The notes: a model not told the origin generated them from the letters alone. A DNA stretch of 64,000 nucleotides from an uncultured Allomuricauda sp. (GCF_947495325.1 NZ_CANLYK010000002.1:806001-870000); one strand, 5' to 3'; positions 1-8,089 are shown, counted from the first letter of the stretch. Translations and numbers: made by a program.

Positions 1-17
1 TGCCATTCTAGTCCGCT

Positions 18-1394
18 TTGGATCTTACCAAGGTAATAGAACATGTATTTAGAAGGTATTTACCTTCACCCTTTACTATTGCAGTGCTTTTAACAGTACT
101 GACTATTGCGCTTGCTTTAATTTTTACGGATAACACTTCGGATAAAAATCATTTGTTTACTGTTCTTTCCTATTGGGAAAATGGAATTTGGAACAATGGT
201 CTTTTGGTGTTTGCGTACCAAATGATGCTCATTTTGGTTCTGGGCCACGTCTTGGTTTTGAGCAAACCCATGGAACGGATTATTCTGGGAATTACCAAAC
301 TTGTAAAAAATACCTCTAACGCAGCTGTATTGGTGGCATTGCCAACAATGTTGGTTTCCTTTTTTAATTGGGGGCTTGGGCTCATATTCGGGGCTATTTT
401 GGCAAGAAAAGTAGGCGAATATGCCCAAGCGAACAATATCCCCATCAATTACCCATTAATAGGAGCATCTGGATATGTGGGCTTAATGGTCTGGCATGGG
501 GGAATCAGCGGATCGGCACCAATAAAGGTTTCGGAAGCAGGACATATTAAAAGCTTGTTGGAGGGAATTTCCAACGTAGGGTTGTTGGCGCAATTGCCAG
601 AAACCATTTCCACCTCGCTAACGGTGTTTAGTTATTGGAATCTACTGCTTTTTATTATTGTGGCTTTGTCAATTACCATTACAGTGTATTATTTGGGCAA
701 AAAGGTTAGGCCAAAAACTATTGCCTTGAAAGAGTACGGATTTAAATCTGTTGACAGAGAAAATCTGCAAGGCGCAGAAAAATTGGATTACTCAAAAATT
801 GTTGCCTCTTGTTTTGGAGCATTAATAGTAATTACTTTTTTACTTCAGTATTTGCCTTCGCTCAAAGCCCTAAATATCACTCCAAATATGCTCAACTTTT
901 TTATGTTGGGTTTGGCAATTATTCTTCACGGAAGTTTTAAAAGTTTTTTGGTTGCCGTAGAAGAAGCAATTGGGGACACAGCTGGTATTTTGATTCAGTT
1001 TCCATTATATTTTGGAATTATGGGCATCATGGGAAGCAGTGGAATGGTCAATGATATTTCCGACTTTTTTGTATCCATAAGTACCTCAGTTACCTTGCCC
1101 ATTTTCACCTTTTTGAGTGCAGGACTTGTTAATATTTTTGTTCCAAGTGGCGGAGGTCAATGGGCCGTTCAAGGACCTCTTGTTTTGGAATCTGCCATAC
1201 AGTTGGGTGTTCCTTTGCCAAAGGCAATTATGGCTTTGGCCTATGGCGACCAAGTGACAAATATGCTACAACCTTTTTGGGCTTTGCCCCTTTTGGGAAT
1301 AACTAAATTAAAGGCCAAGGAAATTTTACCGTATACCTTAATTTTTATGTTGATAGGAAGTCTGATTTATATAGGAGGACTTCTTATTTTATAA
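18..1394 (+). CDS. Short-chain fatty acid permease (AtoE/SCFA_trans family)
   Basis: Predicted inner-membrane permease of the AtoE family, which imports small carboxylates such as butyrate or acetoacetate. The 458 residues match the usual family length, hydrophobic segments run through the whole protein, and a C-terminal loop VPSGGGQWAVQGP (about residues 375-387) is typical of the family. An in-frame stop at 9-11 and the absence of a nearby in-frame ATG make TTG at 18 the best start. The gene is followed after 31 bases by aat on the same strand. The actual substrate cannot be read from sequence. Confidence 0.85.
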   Translation: MDLTKVIEHVFRRYLPSPFTIAVLLTVLTIALALIFTDNTSDKNHLFTVLSYWENGIWNNGLLVFAYQMMLILVLGHVLVLSKPMERIILGITKLVKNTSNAAVLVALPTMLVSFFNWGLGLIFGAILARKVGEYAQANNIPINYPLIGASGYVGLMVWHGGISGSAPIKVSEAGHIKSLLEGISNVGLLAQLPETISTSLTVFSYWNLLLFIIVALSITITVYYLGKKVRPKTIALKEYGFKSVDRENLQGAEKLDYSKIVASCFGALIVITFLLQYLPSLKALNITPNMLNFFMLGLAIILHGSFKSFLVAVEEAIGDTAGILIQFPLYFGIMGIMGSSGMVNDISDFFVSISTSVTLPIFTFLSAGLVNIFVPSGGGQWAVQGPLVLESAIQLGVPLPKAIMALAYGDQVTNMLQPFWALPLLGITKLKAKEILPYTLIFMLIGSLIYIGGLLIL

Positions 1395-1425
1395 CCTTTT
1401 CCGTAATTTTATTAAAAATTGCACC

Positions 1426-2088
1426 TTGGAAAAAGACTCAAAAAAACTTCCCCTATTTTTTTTGGGGGATAGATTGGAATTTCCTCCAGTTGAAGCTGCT
1501 AATGAAGAAGGTCTGTTGGCAGTAGGCGGGGATTTATCTCCAGAACGTCTCTTATTGGCATACAAAAGTGGCATCTTCCCTTGGTTTAATGAAGACAACT
1601 TAATTTTATGGTGGAGTCCAAATCCAAGAATGGTTTTATTCCCAAATAAAATCAAAATTTCAAAAAGTATGCGAAAAGTAATACGAACCGATCAATTTAA
1701 CTTGACGCAGAATACTTGTTTTGAAAAAGTATTGGATAATTGCGCAAAAGTTCAGCGAAAAGGGCAGGACGGAACATGGATTACACCAAAAATGAAATTG
1801 GCTTATTTGGACCTCTTTGAAAAGGGTTTTGCCAAATCTTTTGAAGTATGGGAAGGAAACAATTTAGTCGGTGGTCTTTACGGGATTGATTTAGGTCATG
1901 TTTTCTGTGGAGAAAGCATGTTTTCAACTGTTCCTAATGCTTCCAAGTTTGCATTCATAAAATTGACTCAGGAACTGGAGCAAGAGAAGTATAAACTAAT
2001 TGACTGCCAAGTTCATACAAAACATTTGGAGAGTTTAGGCGCAGAGCAGATATCAAGAGAAGATTTCATGAATATTTTACAGGGATAA
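1426..2088 (+). CDS. aat: Leucyl/phenylalanyl-tRNA--protein transferase
   Basis: Transfers Leu or Phe from aminoacyl-tRNA to proteins with N-terminal Lys or Arg, marking them for ClpS/ClpAP (N-degron pathway). The full family pattern is visible: FPPVEAANEEGLLAVGGDLS near the N-terminus, then GIFPWF, WWSPNPRMVL, GTWIT and GGLYGIDLGHVFCGESMF, ending in the DCQVHTKHLESLGA segment. The length of 220 aa is normal. The start is TTG at 1426, since there is no in-frame ATG before the conserved region. The 3' end overlaps the convergent DUF2490 gene by 12 bases. Confidence 0.93.
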   Translation: MEKDSKKLPLFFLGDRLEFPPVEAANEEGLLAVGGDLSPERLLLAYKSGIFPWFNEDNLILWWSPNPRMVLFPNKIKISKSMRKVIRTDQFNLTQNTCFEKVLDNCAKVQRKGQDGTWITPKMKLAYLDLFEKGFAKSFEVWEGNNLVGGLYGIDLGHVFCGESMFSTVPNASKFAFIKLTQELEQEKYKLIDCQVHTKHLESLGAEQISREDFMNILQG

Positions 2089-2766
2089 TTGCAGGCTTGT
2101 CAATACGAAAAATACATTTTGGGGAAAGTCTGAAGCATAGTCCTCCATGCGATATTCTATTCCTGTTTGAAGTTTTAGCCCTTCCTGAAGCTGCCATCCC
2201 ACTTGGCCGCTGATTCTAGTATCATATTCTGGCGAATTACTTTTGGCCACACTTAATAAATTCTCAAACGCACCAATAAAATATGGTTCCCCAATATTCA
2301 AAACCTCACCTTTTAAGGGGAAATCAACAGCAAACCGATATCTAAATCTATGCACTGTCAATGCTTTGGTAATTCGTTGCTCTGCTCGGAATCTATGTCC
2401 AAACCTGACCACAAACGGTCTTTTTGAGAAGTTGAACTGCTGGGTTAATCTAATTTCATCGTTCTCGTCCTCAAAAATATTTCGAAACCGATATTGCACC
2501 CCAAAGGCCAAACTTTGATTAACCGAAAGACTAAATTTGGAAAAATGCACTAAATCAATTTGTCTTGCCTCATATCCAGAATCTCCATTTTTTATGAAAT
2601 AACCTCTATGTGCCAATGAAAAATTATGTGAATAGGTATCAGATACATTGTAATTGATTGCTACCTGTGGTTGCAAAAATCCGGTAAGGTTGTCTTGCGC
2701 TTTCAGGGACGATAGCCCTAAGAAGCAAATGAAGAACAAAACCCATCTAATACAAGACATGGTCAT
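2077..2766 (-). CDS. DUF2490-type outer-membrane beta-barrel protein
   Basis: A 229-aa exported protein with a signal peptide (hydrophobic residues 8-22, cleavage likely after SLKAQ). The rest is built of alternating short strands rich in Tyr, Phe and Arg (GVQYRFRNIF, RFGHRFRAEQR, HRFRYRFAVD) and ends in a beta-strand, as in DUF2490 barrels. Family function is unknown. The start overlaps the end of the upstream secreted-protein gene by 20 bases, so the two are probably co-transcribed and translationally coupled. Confidence 0.75.
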   Translation of the reverse strand: MTMSCIRWVLFFICFLGLSSLKAQDNLTGFLQPQVAINYNVSDTYSHNFSLAHRGYFIKNGDSGYEARQIDLVHFSKFSLSVNQSLAFGVQYRFRNIFEDENDEIRLTQQFNFSKRPFVVRFGHRFRAEQRITKALTVHRFRYRFAVDFPLKGEVLNIGEPYFIGAFENLLSVAKSNSPEYDTRISGQVGWQLQEGLKLQTGIEYRMEDYASDFPQNVFFVLTSLQLSL

Positions 2767-3331
2767 ATGTTGATGAGAGGGATTTACGCAAGTTTAGAAA
2801 CTTGCCATCTGCATTGAAAAGCGCCTCATAGGTTTGATAACCTGCACTGTTTTTAGAGGTAAAAACGATTTCATAATTAATGTAGGGTAGTATGAGATTT
2901 TGCAGAGCTTGTTTTATGACTTTTTCTGGAGATAAATCGCCTACCGGATGTTGTTGCTGAATTTTTACAATACGTACTTTTTGAAAACCCTTGTTAAGAT
3001 AGTTACTGATTTTTTCCCAACTGTCATCTGGAATATCAACTTCCTTAATTTTGAACTCAACATCTTCCAATTCTCCATGTTCATCAAACTCAATACTATA
3101 ATGTAATCGCCTTTTTTTGAATTTTACTTCAAAACTCTTTTTAATGCTGTCTATTTCTTTATAATAGCGAACCCGTTTTGAAGATTCAAGTTGTTCCGAA
3201 ATAAGTTCATATGCATTGGAAGGAAATTCGGATTGGGAAATTCGATACTCCTGCTCAAACTTGTTCTGTGACCAAAGAGAAAAGAATGGCAATAAAAAAA
3301 ACAGGGTCAATATATACTTAGACTTCGTCAT
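2747..3331 (-). CDS. Secreted protein of unknown function
   Basis: A 194-aa protein with a clear signal peptide (MTKSKYILTLFFLLPFFSLWSQ). The mature part is charged, with an EFDEHGELEDVEFKIKEVD stretch that loosely recalls PepSY-like or BLIP-like folds. I cannot name the family. It sits between tag (overlap of 14 bases at its start) and the DUF2490 gene (overlap of 20 bases at its end), so all three form a tight minus-strand unit. Confidence 0.65.
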   Translation of the reverse strand: MTKSKYILTLFFLLPFFSLWSQNKFEQEYRISQSEFPSNAYELISEQLESSKRVRYYKEIDSIKKSFEVKFKKRRLHYSIEFDEHGELEDVEFKIKEVDIPDDSWEKISNYLNKGFQKVRIVKIQQQHPVGDLSPEKVIKQALQNLILPYINYEIVFTSKNSAGYQTYEALFNADGKFLNLRKSLSSTYDHVLY

Positions 3332-3881
3332 ATCTAAAACAACCTACCTCATGATCATTTACCATTCCAGTTGCCTGCATATGCGCATAAACCACCGTAC
3401 TGCCAACAAATTTGAATCCGCGTTTTTTTAAATCCTTGCTGATTTTATCCGAAAGGGGGGTGTTAGCCGGAGCATTTTTATAATTTTTAAGAGTATTTTT
3501 GATTGGTTTTCCGTCCACAAAACCCCATATATAGCTACTAAAACTTCCAAACTCTTTTTGAACTGCGATAAAGGCCTTGGCATTGGAAACAGTGGCGTTC
3601 ACCTTTAACTTATTTCTAATTATACCAGGATTTTCAAGAAGTTCATCAATCTTGTCCTGATTGTATAGTGCAATTTTCTGGTAATCAAAATTGTCAAAAG
3701 CATTTCTGAAATTTTCTCTTTTTCGAAGCACGGTTATCCAGCTTAACCCAGCTTGAAACGTTTCCAAAATCAGGAATTCAAATAAAGTATCATCATCCTT
3801 AACCGGAACTCCCCATTCCTTATCATGATATGCTTCATATAATGAATCACCTTCACACCAACCACAACGATGTTTATCCAT
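3318..3881 (-). CDS. tag: DNA-3-methyladenine glycosylase I
   Basis: Base-excision repair enzyme that removes 3-methyladenine from alkylated DNA. Nearly every family landmark is present: RCGWC at the N-terminus, AYHDKEWGVPV, FQAGLSWITVLRKRENFR, GIIRNKLKV, LKKRGFKFVG and GMVNDHEVGCF. The zinc-snap ligands expected from E. coli Tag have counterparts here (Cys6, His19, and the His and Cys of NDHEVGC). The length of 187 aa is normal. The gene lies 37 bases downstream of the SbtA-linked operon and may receive read-through from it. Confidence 0.95.
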   Translation of the reverse strand: MDKHRCGWCEGDSLYEAYHDKEWGVPVKDDDTLFEFLILETFQAGLSWITVLRKRENFRNAFDNFDYQKIALYNQDKIDELLENPGIIRNKLKVNATVSNAKAFIAVQKEFGSFSSYIWGFVDGKPIKNTLKNYKNAPANTPLSDKISKDLKKRGFKFVGSTVVYAHMQATGMVNDHEVGCFRYDEV

Positions 3882-3918
3882 TATTAGTTTTTGTCTAAAG
3901 ATACTGGAAAAGGATTTT

Positions 3919-4281
3919 TTATAGTGGGATTACCTCTTTTGCTATAATGGCATCGTTAATATCAACATATATTCTTCGTAGCCCCGCATAAAAATCAGTT
4001 TTGTCCCTTCGCTCCAGAATGGCTTTTTGTTTGGAGTTGGAAAGTTCAAGAATCCCAGTTGCAACAACAATTTGATTAAACAGTTTTTTTGGATGCAACA
4101 CGTTTAAGTTGGATTTTTTGCTTGTCATTGATTCCTGGATATAAAGGTAGGATTGATTTGCAGGCATCCCTATTCTAAAAGAGGCTCCCAGCTTTAGTAA
4201 ATATGGTTTGTTAATAGATTCTTTAGGTGACCCATACGTATCTAGTTTCGGAAATAAGTTTGGATATTCTTTCTTCTTCAT
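3919..4281 (-). CDS. Conserved small protein downstream of sbtA, unknown
   Basis: A 120-aa soluble protein beginning MKKKEYPNLFPK. The open frame runs further upstream (to 4572), but that part lies inside sbtA on the same strand and is compositionally unlike protein, so ATG at 4281, 11 bases after the sbtA stop, is the real start. No domain is recognised. It does not resemble the PII-like SbtB that accompanies cyanobacterial SbtA. As the last gene of the four-gene sbtA operon it may act in the same process, which is inference from position only. Confidence 0.6.
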   Translation of the reverse strand: MKKKEYPNLFPKLDTYGSPKESINKPYLLKLGASFRIGMPANQSYLYIQESMTSKKSNLNVLHPKKLFNQIVVATGILELSNSKQKAILERRDKTDFYAGLRRIYVDINDAIIAKEVIPL

Positions 4282-4292
4282 AAACAAGTGAT

Positions 4293-5261
4293 TTAGGGTT
4301 TGAAACATTGAATGATAAATAGATATAAAGGCATGCCTAGTGTTATATTGAAGGGAAAGGTAAACGCCAAAGCCATAGGAACGTATAAACTTGGATTTGC
4401 CTTTGGAGCGGCTATGCGCATTGCGGCGGGTACGGCAATATATGATGCACTTGCAGCTAAAATAGAAAACAAGAAACGATTTCCTACGCTTTCCGTTATA
4501 AACTGACTGAACCAAGCTACAACACACCCATTCAAAATGGGTAATCCTATAGAGAAAATAAGGGCAAACCATCCCTTCTTTAAAAAATCGTTTAGTTTTT
4601 TACCGCTGGTAATCCCCATATCTAAAAGGAAAACAGCAAGAAATCCTTTAAAAATGTCCGTTGTAAAAGGTTTGATGCCCTCCGCTTGATGTTCATTGGC
4701 CAAAAAACCGATTGCCAAACTGCCAAGTATTAATAAAACACTGCCATTGGTAACAGAATGGTGCAGTACTTTCTTAAAATTGTTGTTCTCTTTTTTGTTC
4801 TTTTTGAAAAAGGCCATTAGCAGAACTCCTATAATTATTGATGGAGCTTCCATTAAGGCCATAACAGCTACCATGTGTCCTCCAAATTCTATATTCTCAA
4901 TTTCAAGAAAAGAAATAGCGGTCACAAATGTGACCGCACTAACTGATCCATATGCAGCGGCTATGGCACCTGAATTTTCCACACTGAACTTTCTTCTTAG
5001 TATGAAATAAGCAAAAATGGGTACAGAAATGGCCAAAAAAACACCAAACAGCAGGGACCATATGATTTCCATACTAAATTGGCTGTGCGATAGTTCAAGG
5101 CCACCCTTAAATCCTATGGCAAAAAGTAGGTAAAGAGAAATGAACTTTGATGAATTTTCTGGGATTTCAAGATCACTTTTCAATTGTACTGCAATGATTC
5201 CCAAAAAAAAGAAAAGTAAAGCAGGGTTGGTAAGGTTGTCAAATAAAAGGTGTAAATCCAT
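4293..5261 (-). CDS. sbtA: Sodium-dependent bicarbonate transporter, SbtA family
   Basis: A 322-aa integral membrane protein of the SbtA (DUF897) family, Na+/HCO3- symporters of the inner membrane. It has two inverted halves of about five hydrophobic helices each, linked by a basic loop (FFKKNKKENNNFKK). The landmarks AAYGSVSAVTFVTA in the first half and SYIAVPAAMRIAAPKANPSLY in the second are typical. It sits in an operon with small proteins before (6-base gap) and after (11-base gap), divergent from a LysR regulator. This suggests regulated bicarbonate uptake for anaplerotic carboxylation in a heterotroph. Confidence 0.88.
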   Translation of the reverse strand: MDLHLLFDNLTNPALLFFFLGIIAVQLKSDLEIPENSSKFISLYLLFAIGFKGGLELSHSQFSMEIIWSLLFGVFLAISVPIFAYFILRRKFSVENSGAIAAAYGSVSAVTFVTAISFLEIENIEFGGHMVAVMALMEAPSIIIGVLLMAFFKKNKKENNNFKKVLHHSVTNGSVLLILGSLAIGFLANEHQAEGIKPFTTDIFKGFLAVFLLDMGITSGKKLNDFLKKGWFALIFSIGLPILNGCVVAWFSQFITESVGNRFLFSILAASASYIAVPAAMRIAAPKANPSLYVPMALAFTFPFNITLGMPLYLFIIQCFKP

Positions 5262-5267
5262 TAAATT

Positions 5268-5561
5268 TTAATCTTCCAAAGAGATTTTCAAGATTCCATC
5301 GATTCTCAATCTTTTACCTTCACTTCTAATACTATTGATAAAATTTTTGGCGATGGCCTTTTCATTTTCCAGTTCCTGGATTCTGTCGTCAGGATATTTT
5401 GTATTGGCCCCTCCGTTTCCTTCGCACCAAGATAGACGTTGCAGTTTGTGAAAGTTTATTTTTTCATCCAGCAGTGCGGTAATCACATCACATGCTTCAG
5501 ATGGGGTAAAAGAGCCATCTACCAATTGAATTTTCTGTTTTGTTTCGATTAAAGTTTCCAT
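5268..5561 (-). CDS. Small conserved protein, paralogue of the 117-aa protein at 6824-7177
   Basis: A 97-aa soluble alpha/beta-looking protein without signal or membrane segment. It aligns without gaps over about 80 residues with the product of the gene on the other side of the LysR regulator: shared GxFT, A-DV, KI-FH, RI-EL and GK-L-I positions. No known domain is recognised. It lies 6 bases before sbtA and 23 bases after the 78-aa membrane-protein gene, so it is firmly within the sbtA operon. A regulatory or accessory role in bicarbonate transport is conjecture. Confidence 0.65.
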   Translation of the reverse strand: METLIETKQKIQLVDGSFTPSEACDVITALLDEKINFHKLQRLSWCEGNGGANTKYPDDRIQELENEKAIAKNFINSIRSEGKRLRIDGILKISLED

Positions 5562-5584
5562 TTTGTTATTTTTTAAAGATTACG

Positions 5585-5821
5585 TTAGACTTTTGTTGTT
5601 AATTTTTTTCCAATAAGGTTAATGGACAACAGACCAAATACGATGGACATTGAAATACATAACCATCCAAAAAACAGAAAACCGTTAAGTGCGGAAAGTA
5701 TTAAAACACCAGTAAATAAAAACCCCATTAAGGCATAGTAAATAGGGTAAAATTTTTCTACATCTCCTGACTTTTCTTTCTTGGCCAAGAGATTTTGGGA
5801 TTGTGAGAGTTTGTGTAACAT
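5585..5821 (-). CDS. Small two-helix membrane protein
   Basis: A 78-aa protein with a charged N-terminus (residues 1-24) and two adjacent transmembrane helices (about 27-47 and 49-70), ending in a basic tail. It is the first gene of the four-gene operon leading to sbtA and starts 82 bases from the divergent lysR start. I do not recognise a named family. It could be a membrane partner of SbtA, but nothing in the residues proves it. Confidence 0.55.
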   Translation of the reverse strand: MLHKLSQSQNLLAKKEKSGDVEKFYPIYYALMGFLFTGVLILSALNGFLFFGWLCISMSIVFGLLSINLIGKKLTTKV

Positions 5822-5903
5822 GGATGTAAATTTTTTACAAAGATGTACGCTTTAATTTATATATTTTTATTTATATTTATTATGTTTTATATAAATATTA
5901 TTT
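5822..5903. promoter_or_regulatory. Divergent lysR / sbtA-operon intergenic region
   Basis: An 82-base, extremely A+T-rich spacer between the divergent starts of lysR and the 78-aa membrane-protein gene. It contains a perfect TTTATATAAA palindrome near 5885-5894 and several TTTAT/ATAAA half-sites. LysR regulators commonly bind A+T-rich dyads between themselves and a divergent target, so this is the expected operator region. With this base composition the dyads could also arise by chance. Confidence 0.4.
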
Positions 5904-6827
5904 ATGAATTATACATTACACCAGTTGAGAATTTTTTTGAAGATTGCTGAAAAGCAGAGTATTACAAAAGCTTCGGAAGAATTGTATTTAACCCAACCGG
6001 CGGTGTCTATTCAACTTAAAAATTTTCAGGATCAATTTCCCATTCCCTTAACCGAAATTGTTGGGCGAAAGCTTTTTATAACCGATTTTGGCAATGAAAT
6101 AGCACATGCGGCCGAGCGTATTTTAAGTGAAGTGGATGAAATAAATTACAAAATGCAATCCTATGATGGGAAACTCGCCGGGCGACTTAAAATCTCTGTG
6201 GTTTCTACCGGAAAATATGTTATGCCTTATTTCCTGTCCGGTTTTATGAAATCCAATACGGGGATTGATTTGGTAATGGACGTGACCAACAAGGCTAGTG
6301 TGGTACAGAGTCTTGAAAACAATGAGGTTGATTTTGCCTTGGTTTCCGTATTGCCGGAACACTTAAAACTAAATACAATAAGTTTGATGAAGAACAAGTT
6401 GTACCTGGTTGCAAACCCGAATCATTTTAAAAGAATCCTATTGTCTAAAAATATGTTTGTAAAAGACACCCCCCTTATATTTAGAGAACCGGGTTCAGCA
6501 ACTCGTTTTGCAATGGAAAATTACCTAAAAAAATCGCAAATACAGGTTGGAAAGCGCATAGAGCTTACCTCTAATGAAGCTGTAAAACAGGCAGTTATTG
6601 CTGGATTGGGGTGTTCCATAATGCCGTTGATCGGAATAAAAAATCAACTAAAAAATGGAGATTTAAAAATTTATCCAAAAAAACAACTTCCTATACAAAC
6701 CACATGGAATTTGGTATGGCTCAGGTCAAAGAAACTTTCTCCGGTTGCTTCGGCTTTTTTGGAATATTTAGAGAATGAAAAAGCCAAAATAATTCATCAA
6801 GATTTTGATTGGTTTGAAAAATATTAA
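5904..6827 (+). CDS. LysR-family transcriptional regulator (CbbR/CysB-like)
   Basis: A 307-aa LTTR. Its winged helix-turn-helix occupies residues 1-60 (LHQLRIFLKIAEKQSITKAS, then TQPAVSIQLKNFQ), followed by a linker helix and a periplasmic-binding-protein-like effector domain from about residue 90 (GRLKISVVSTGKYVMP). Sequence style is close to the CbbR/CcmR group that controls inorganic-carbon genes. It is transcribed divergently from the sbtA operon, the classic arrangement for an LTTR and its target, so control of bicarbonate uptake is a reasonable inference. Its stop overlaps the convergent 117-aa gene by 4 bases. Confidence 0.9.
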   Translation: MNYTLHQLRIFLKIAEKQSITKASEELYLTQPAVSIQLKNFQDQFPIPLTEIVGRKLFITDFGNEIAHAAERILSEVDEINYKMQSYDGKLAGRLKISVVSTGKYVMPYFLSGFMKSNTGIDLVMDVTNKASVVQSLENNEVDFALVSVLPEHLKLNTISLMKNKLYLVANPNHFKRILLSKNMFVKDTPLIFREPGSATRFAMENYLKKSQIQVGKRIELTSNEAVKQAVIAGLGCSIMPLIGIKNQLKNGDLKIYPKKQLPIQTTWNLVWLRSKKLSPVASAFLEYLENEKAKIIHQDFDWFEKY

Positions 6828-7177
6828 CTCGGGGAATCTGTTGTAGAAACTTCAATGGTGCTGTGGATTTTTAAATGCTTGCCTTGGGTTCTAGCATCCA
6901 ATATAATCTTAGTGATCTGATTCTTGGCTTCTTTTAGTTCACGTATTCGATGTTCAGAATTCAAGAAATCCATTTGATTTATATCTTTCAGGTTGAGCAA
7001 CTGAACCGTATGGAATTTGATTTTGTCATTTATGAGCGATAAAAGGACATCGGCTGCTTGTGGGGTAGTGAAAGTTCCTTCAATCAACAGAAAAGAATCC
7101 ATCTTGCTTGTTTGGGCAACTGGCACTTTTTTGTTTTGTGTATTGGAGCGTAACCAGACAGGCAACCAGTTTTTCAT
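6824..7177 (-). CDS. Small conserved protein, paralogue of the 97-aa protein at 5268-5561
   Basis: A 117-aa protein whose residues from about 30 onward align without gaps with the 97-aa protein of the sbtA operon (GTFT, A-DVL, KIKFH, RIRELKEAK, GKHLKI). It differs by a roughly 28-residue N-terminal extension containing WLPVWLR and a short Ser/Thr-rich C-terminus. It is convergent with lysR and overlaps its stop by 4 bases. Having two paralogues on either side of one regulator suggests a local duplication and shared function. No known domain is recognised. Confidence 0.65.
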   Translation of the reverse strand: MKNWLPVWLRSNTQNKKVPVAQTSKMDSFLLIEGTFTTPQAADVLLSLINDKIKFHTVQLLNLKDINQMDFLNSEHRIRELKEAKNQITKIILDARTQGKHLKIHSTIEVSTTDSPS

Positions 7178-7204
7178 ACATTAATCTTTTAATTGACTTA
7201 AATA

Positions 7205-7561
7205 CTAACGTGTATATAGTGCCATTTCACCTGTGCTAATAGCACCATTAAGTTCAGCAGTCAAGGTTCTGTATGCTCTAAAAAATTTTCTTCCATCAGA
7301 TTTTTTGAAAGTAATTGTCGGATTGTCACTATGGGATATTTTGGTAACTGTAACCACAGAATTTTCTAAGGTTGAGATATTGGGAATACCACCTCGTTTA
7401 ATAATAAAGTTTTTACGTGGAACATTAATATTTTGATATAAGATGCCAGATGGTTCACCTATGATAAGTTCATCACCAATTTTCACTGAATCTTGGTGAT
7501 TTTGTGCATTTATAGTACCGATTAGGAAGTAAAAGATTACTAAAAAAAGGATAGGTTTCAT
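7205..7561 (-). CDS. Small secreted protein with DGRKFF motif
   Basis: A 118-aa exported protein with signal peptide MKPILFLVIFYFLIGTINAQ. The mature part is beta-rich with conserved-looking GDELIIGEPSG and TITFKKSDGRKFFRAY segments. It resembles the next upstream product in size, signal peptide and the DGRKF(F/Y)-Y signature followed by a T-x-x-A strand, so the two are probably paralogues. Only 2 bases separate the genes. Function is unknown. Confidence 0.55.
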   Translation of the reverse strand: MKPILFLVIFYFLIGTINAQNHQDSVKIGDELIIGEPSGILYQNINVPRKNFIIKRGGIPNISTLENSVVTVTKISHSDNPTITFKKSDGRKFFRAYRTLTAELNGAISTGEMALYTR

Positions 7562-7563
7562 AA

Positions 7564-7938
7564 TTACATTGACTTTTCATTTCCAGCTTTCTCTTTAACC
7601 AAAATGGCTTTTATGGTAGATTTATAGCCATAAAACTTCCTTCCATCTTCCCTTCTCAAAACAACTTGTGTGCTTCCATCGGGCATTGTATCCATTTGAT
7701 CTATGACAACAATGTTGCCATGAAAATTCATAGTAAGGCCAAATCCCGATGATGAGTTTAGGGAGTTGTTGAGTACTACAATATCTGAATATGGGATTTC
7801 CAAGAGCATTCCCAACTCACTATCTCCCCGGCTCTCAACAAAGTGTTTAAATTTTATGTGTTGTGTCTTTTCTTGAGCTATAGTTTGAAAACCTAACAAC
7901 AGCATACAGAATATGCAAAATGGTAAAAGTTGTTTCAT
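7564..7938 (-). CDS. Small secreted protein with DGRKFY motif
   Basis: A 124-aa exported protein with signal peptide ending in FQTIAQ. The mature region is beta-rich (MLLEIPYSDIVVLNNS) and carries STQVVLRREDGRKFYGYKS, matching the signature of its downstream neighbour. The pair is divergent from the tetR-ABC-HlyD-TolC operon across 151 bases, so a link to that exporter is possible but unproven. Confidence 0.55.
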   Translation of the reverse strand: MKQLLPFCIFCMLLLGFQTIAQEKTQHIKFKHFVESRGDSELGMLLEIPYSDIVVLNNSLNSSSGFGLTMNFHGNIVVIDQMDTMPDGSTQVVLRREDGRKFYGYKSTIKAILVKEKAGNEKSM

Positions 7939-8025
7939 GGGCTTAGGTTTTAAGTTAAAAACTTTACTATAAAGATAGGATTAATCTCATAACAAAAAGC
8001 ATTACTATTGTTAATAAGTAGTTAA

Positions 8026-8060
8026 ACTATTATAATTTAATAGTATTACTGTTATATTTG
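8026..8060 (+). promoter_or_regulatory. tetR promoter with overlapping operator-like dyad
   Basis: A perfect inverted repeat ACTATTA (8026-8032) / TAATAGT (8038-8044) with a 5-base spacer lies immediately upstream of a Bacteroidota -7 box TATATTTG (8053-8060), 30 bases ahead of the tetR start. A further half-site ACTATTG is at 8004-8010. The dyad sits where it would cover the -33 region, which is what is expected of an autoregulatory TetR operator. Binding itself is inferred. Confidence 0.5.
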
Positions 8061-8089
8061 TTTTAAAATTATTTAAAGGCATACATAAT

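Noticed and set aside
4282-4572. Upstream extension of the 120-aa ORF (frame open to 4572)
   Set aside because: It overlaps sbtA on the same strand in another frame, and its translation is low-complexity and rich in Cys, Arg and Tyr, unlike a real protein. The start at 4281 immediately after sbtA is better supported.
5885-5894. TTTATATAAA palindrome as a proven LysR operator
   Set aside because: The spacer is so A+T-rich that such palindromes are expected by chance; kept only as a low-confidence regulatory region.
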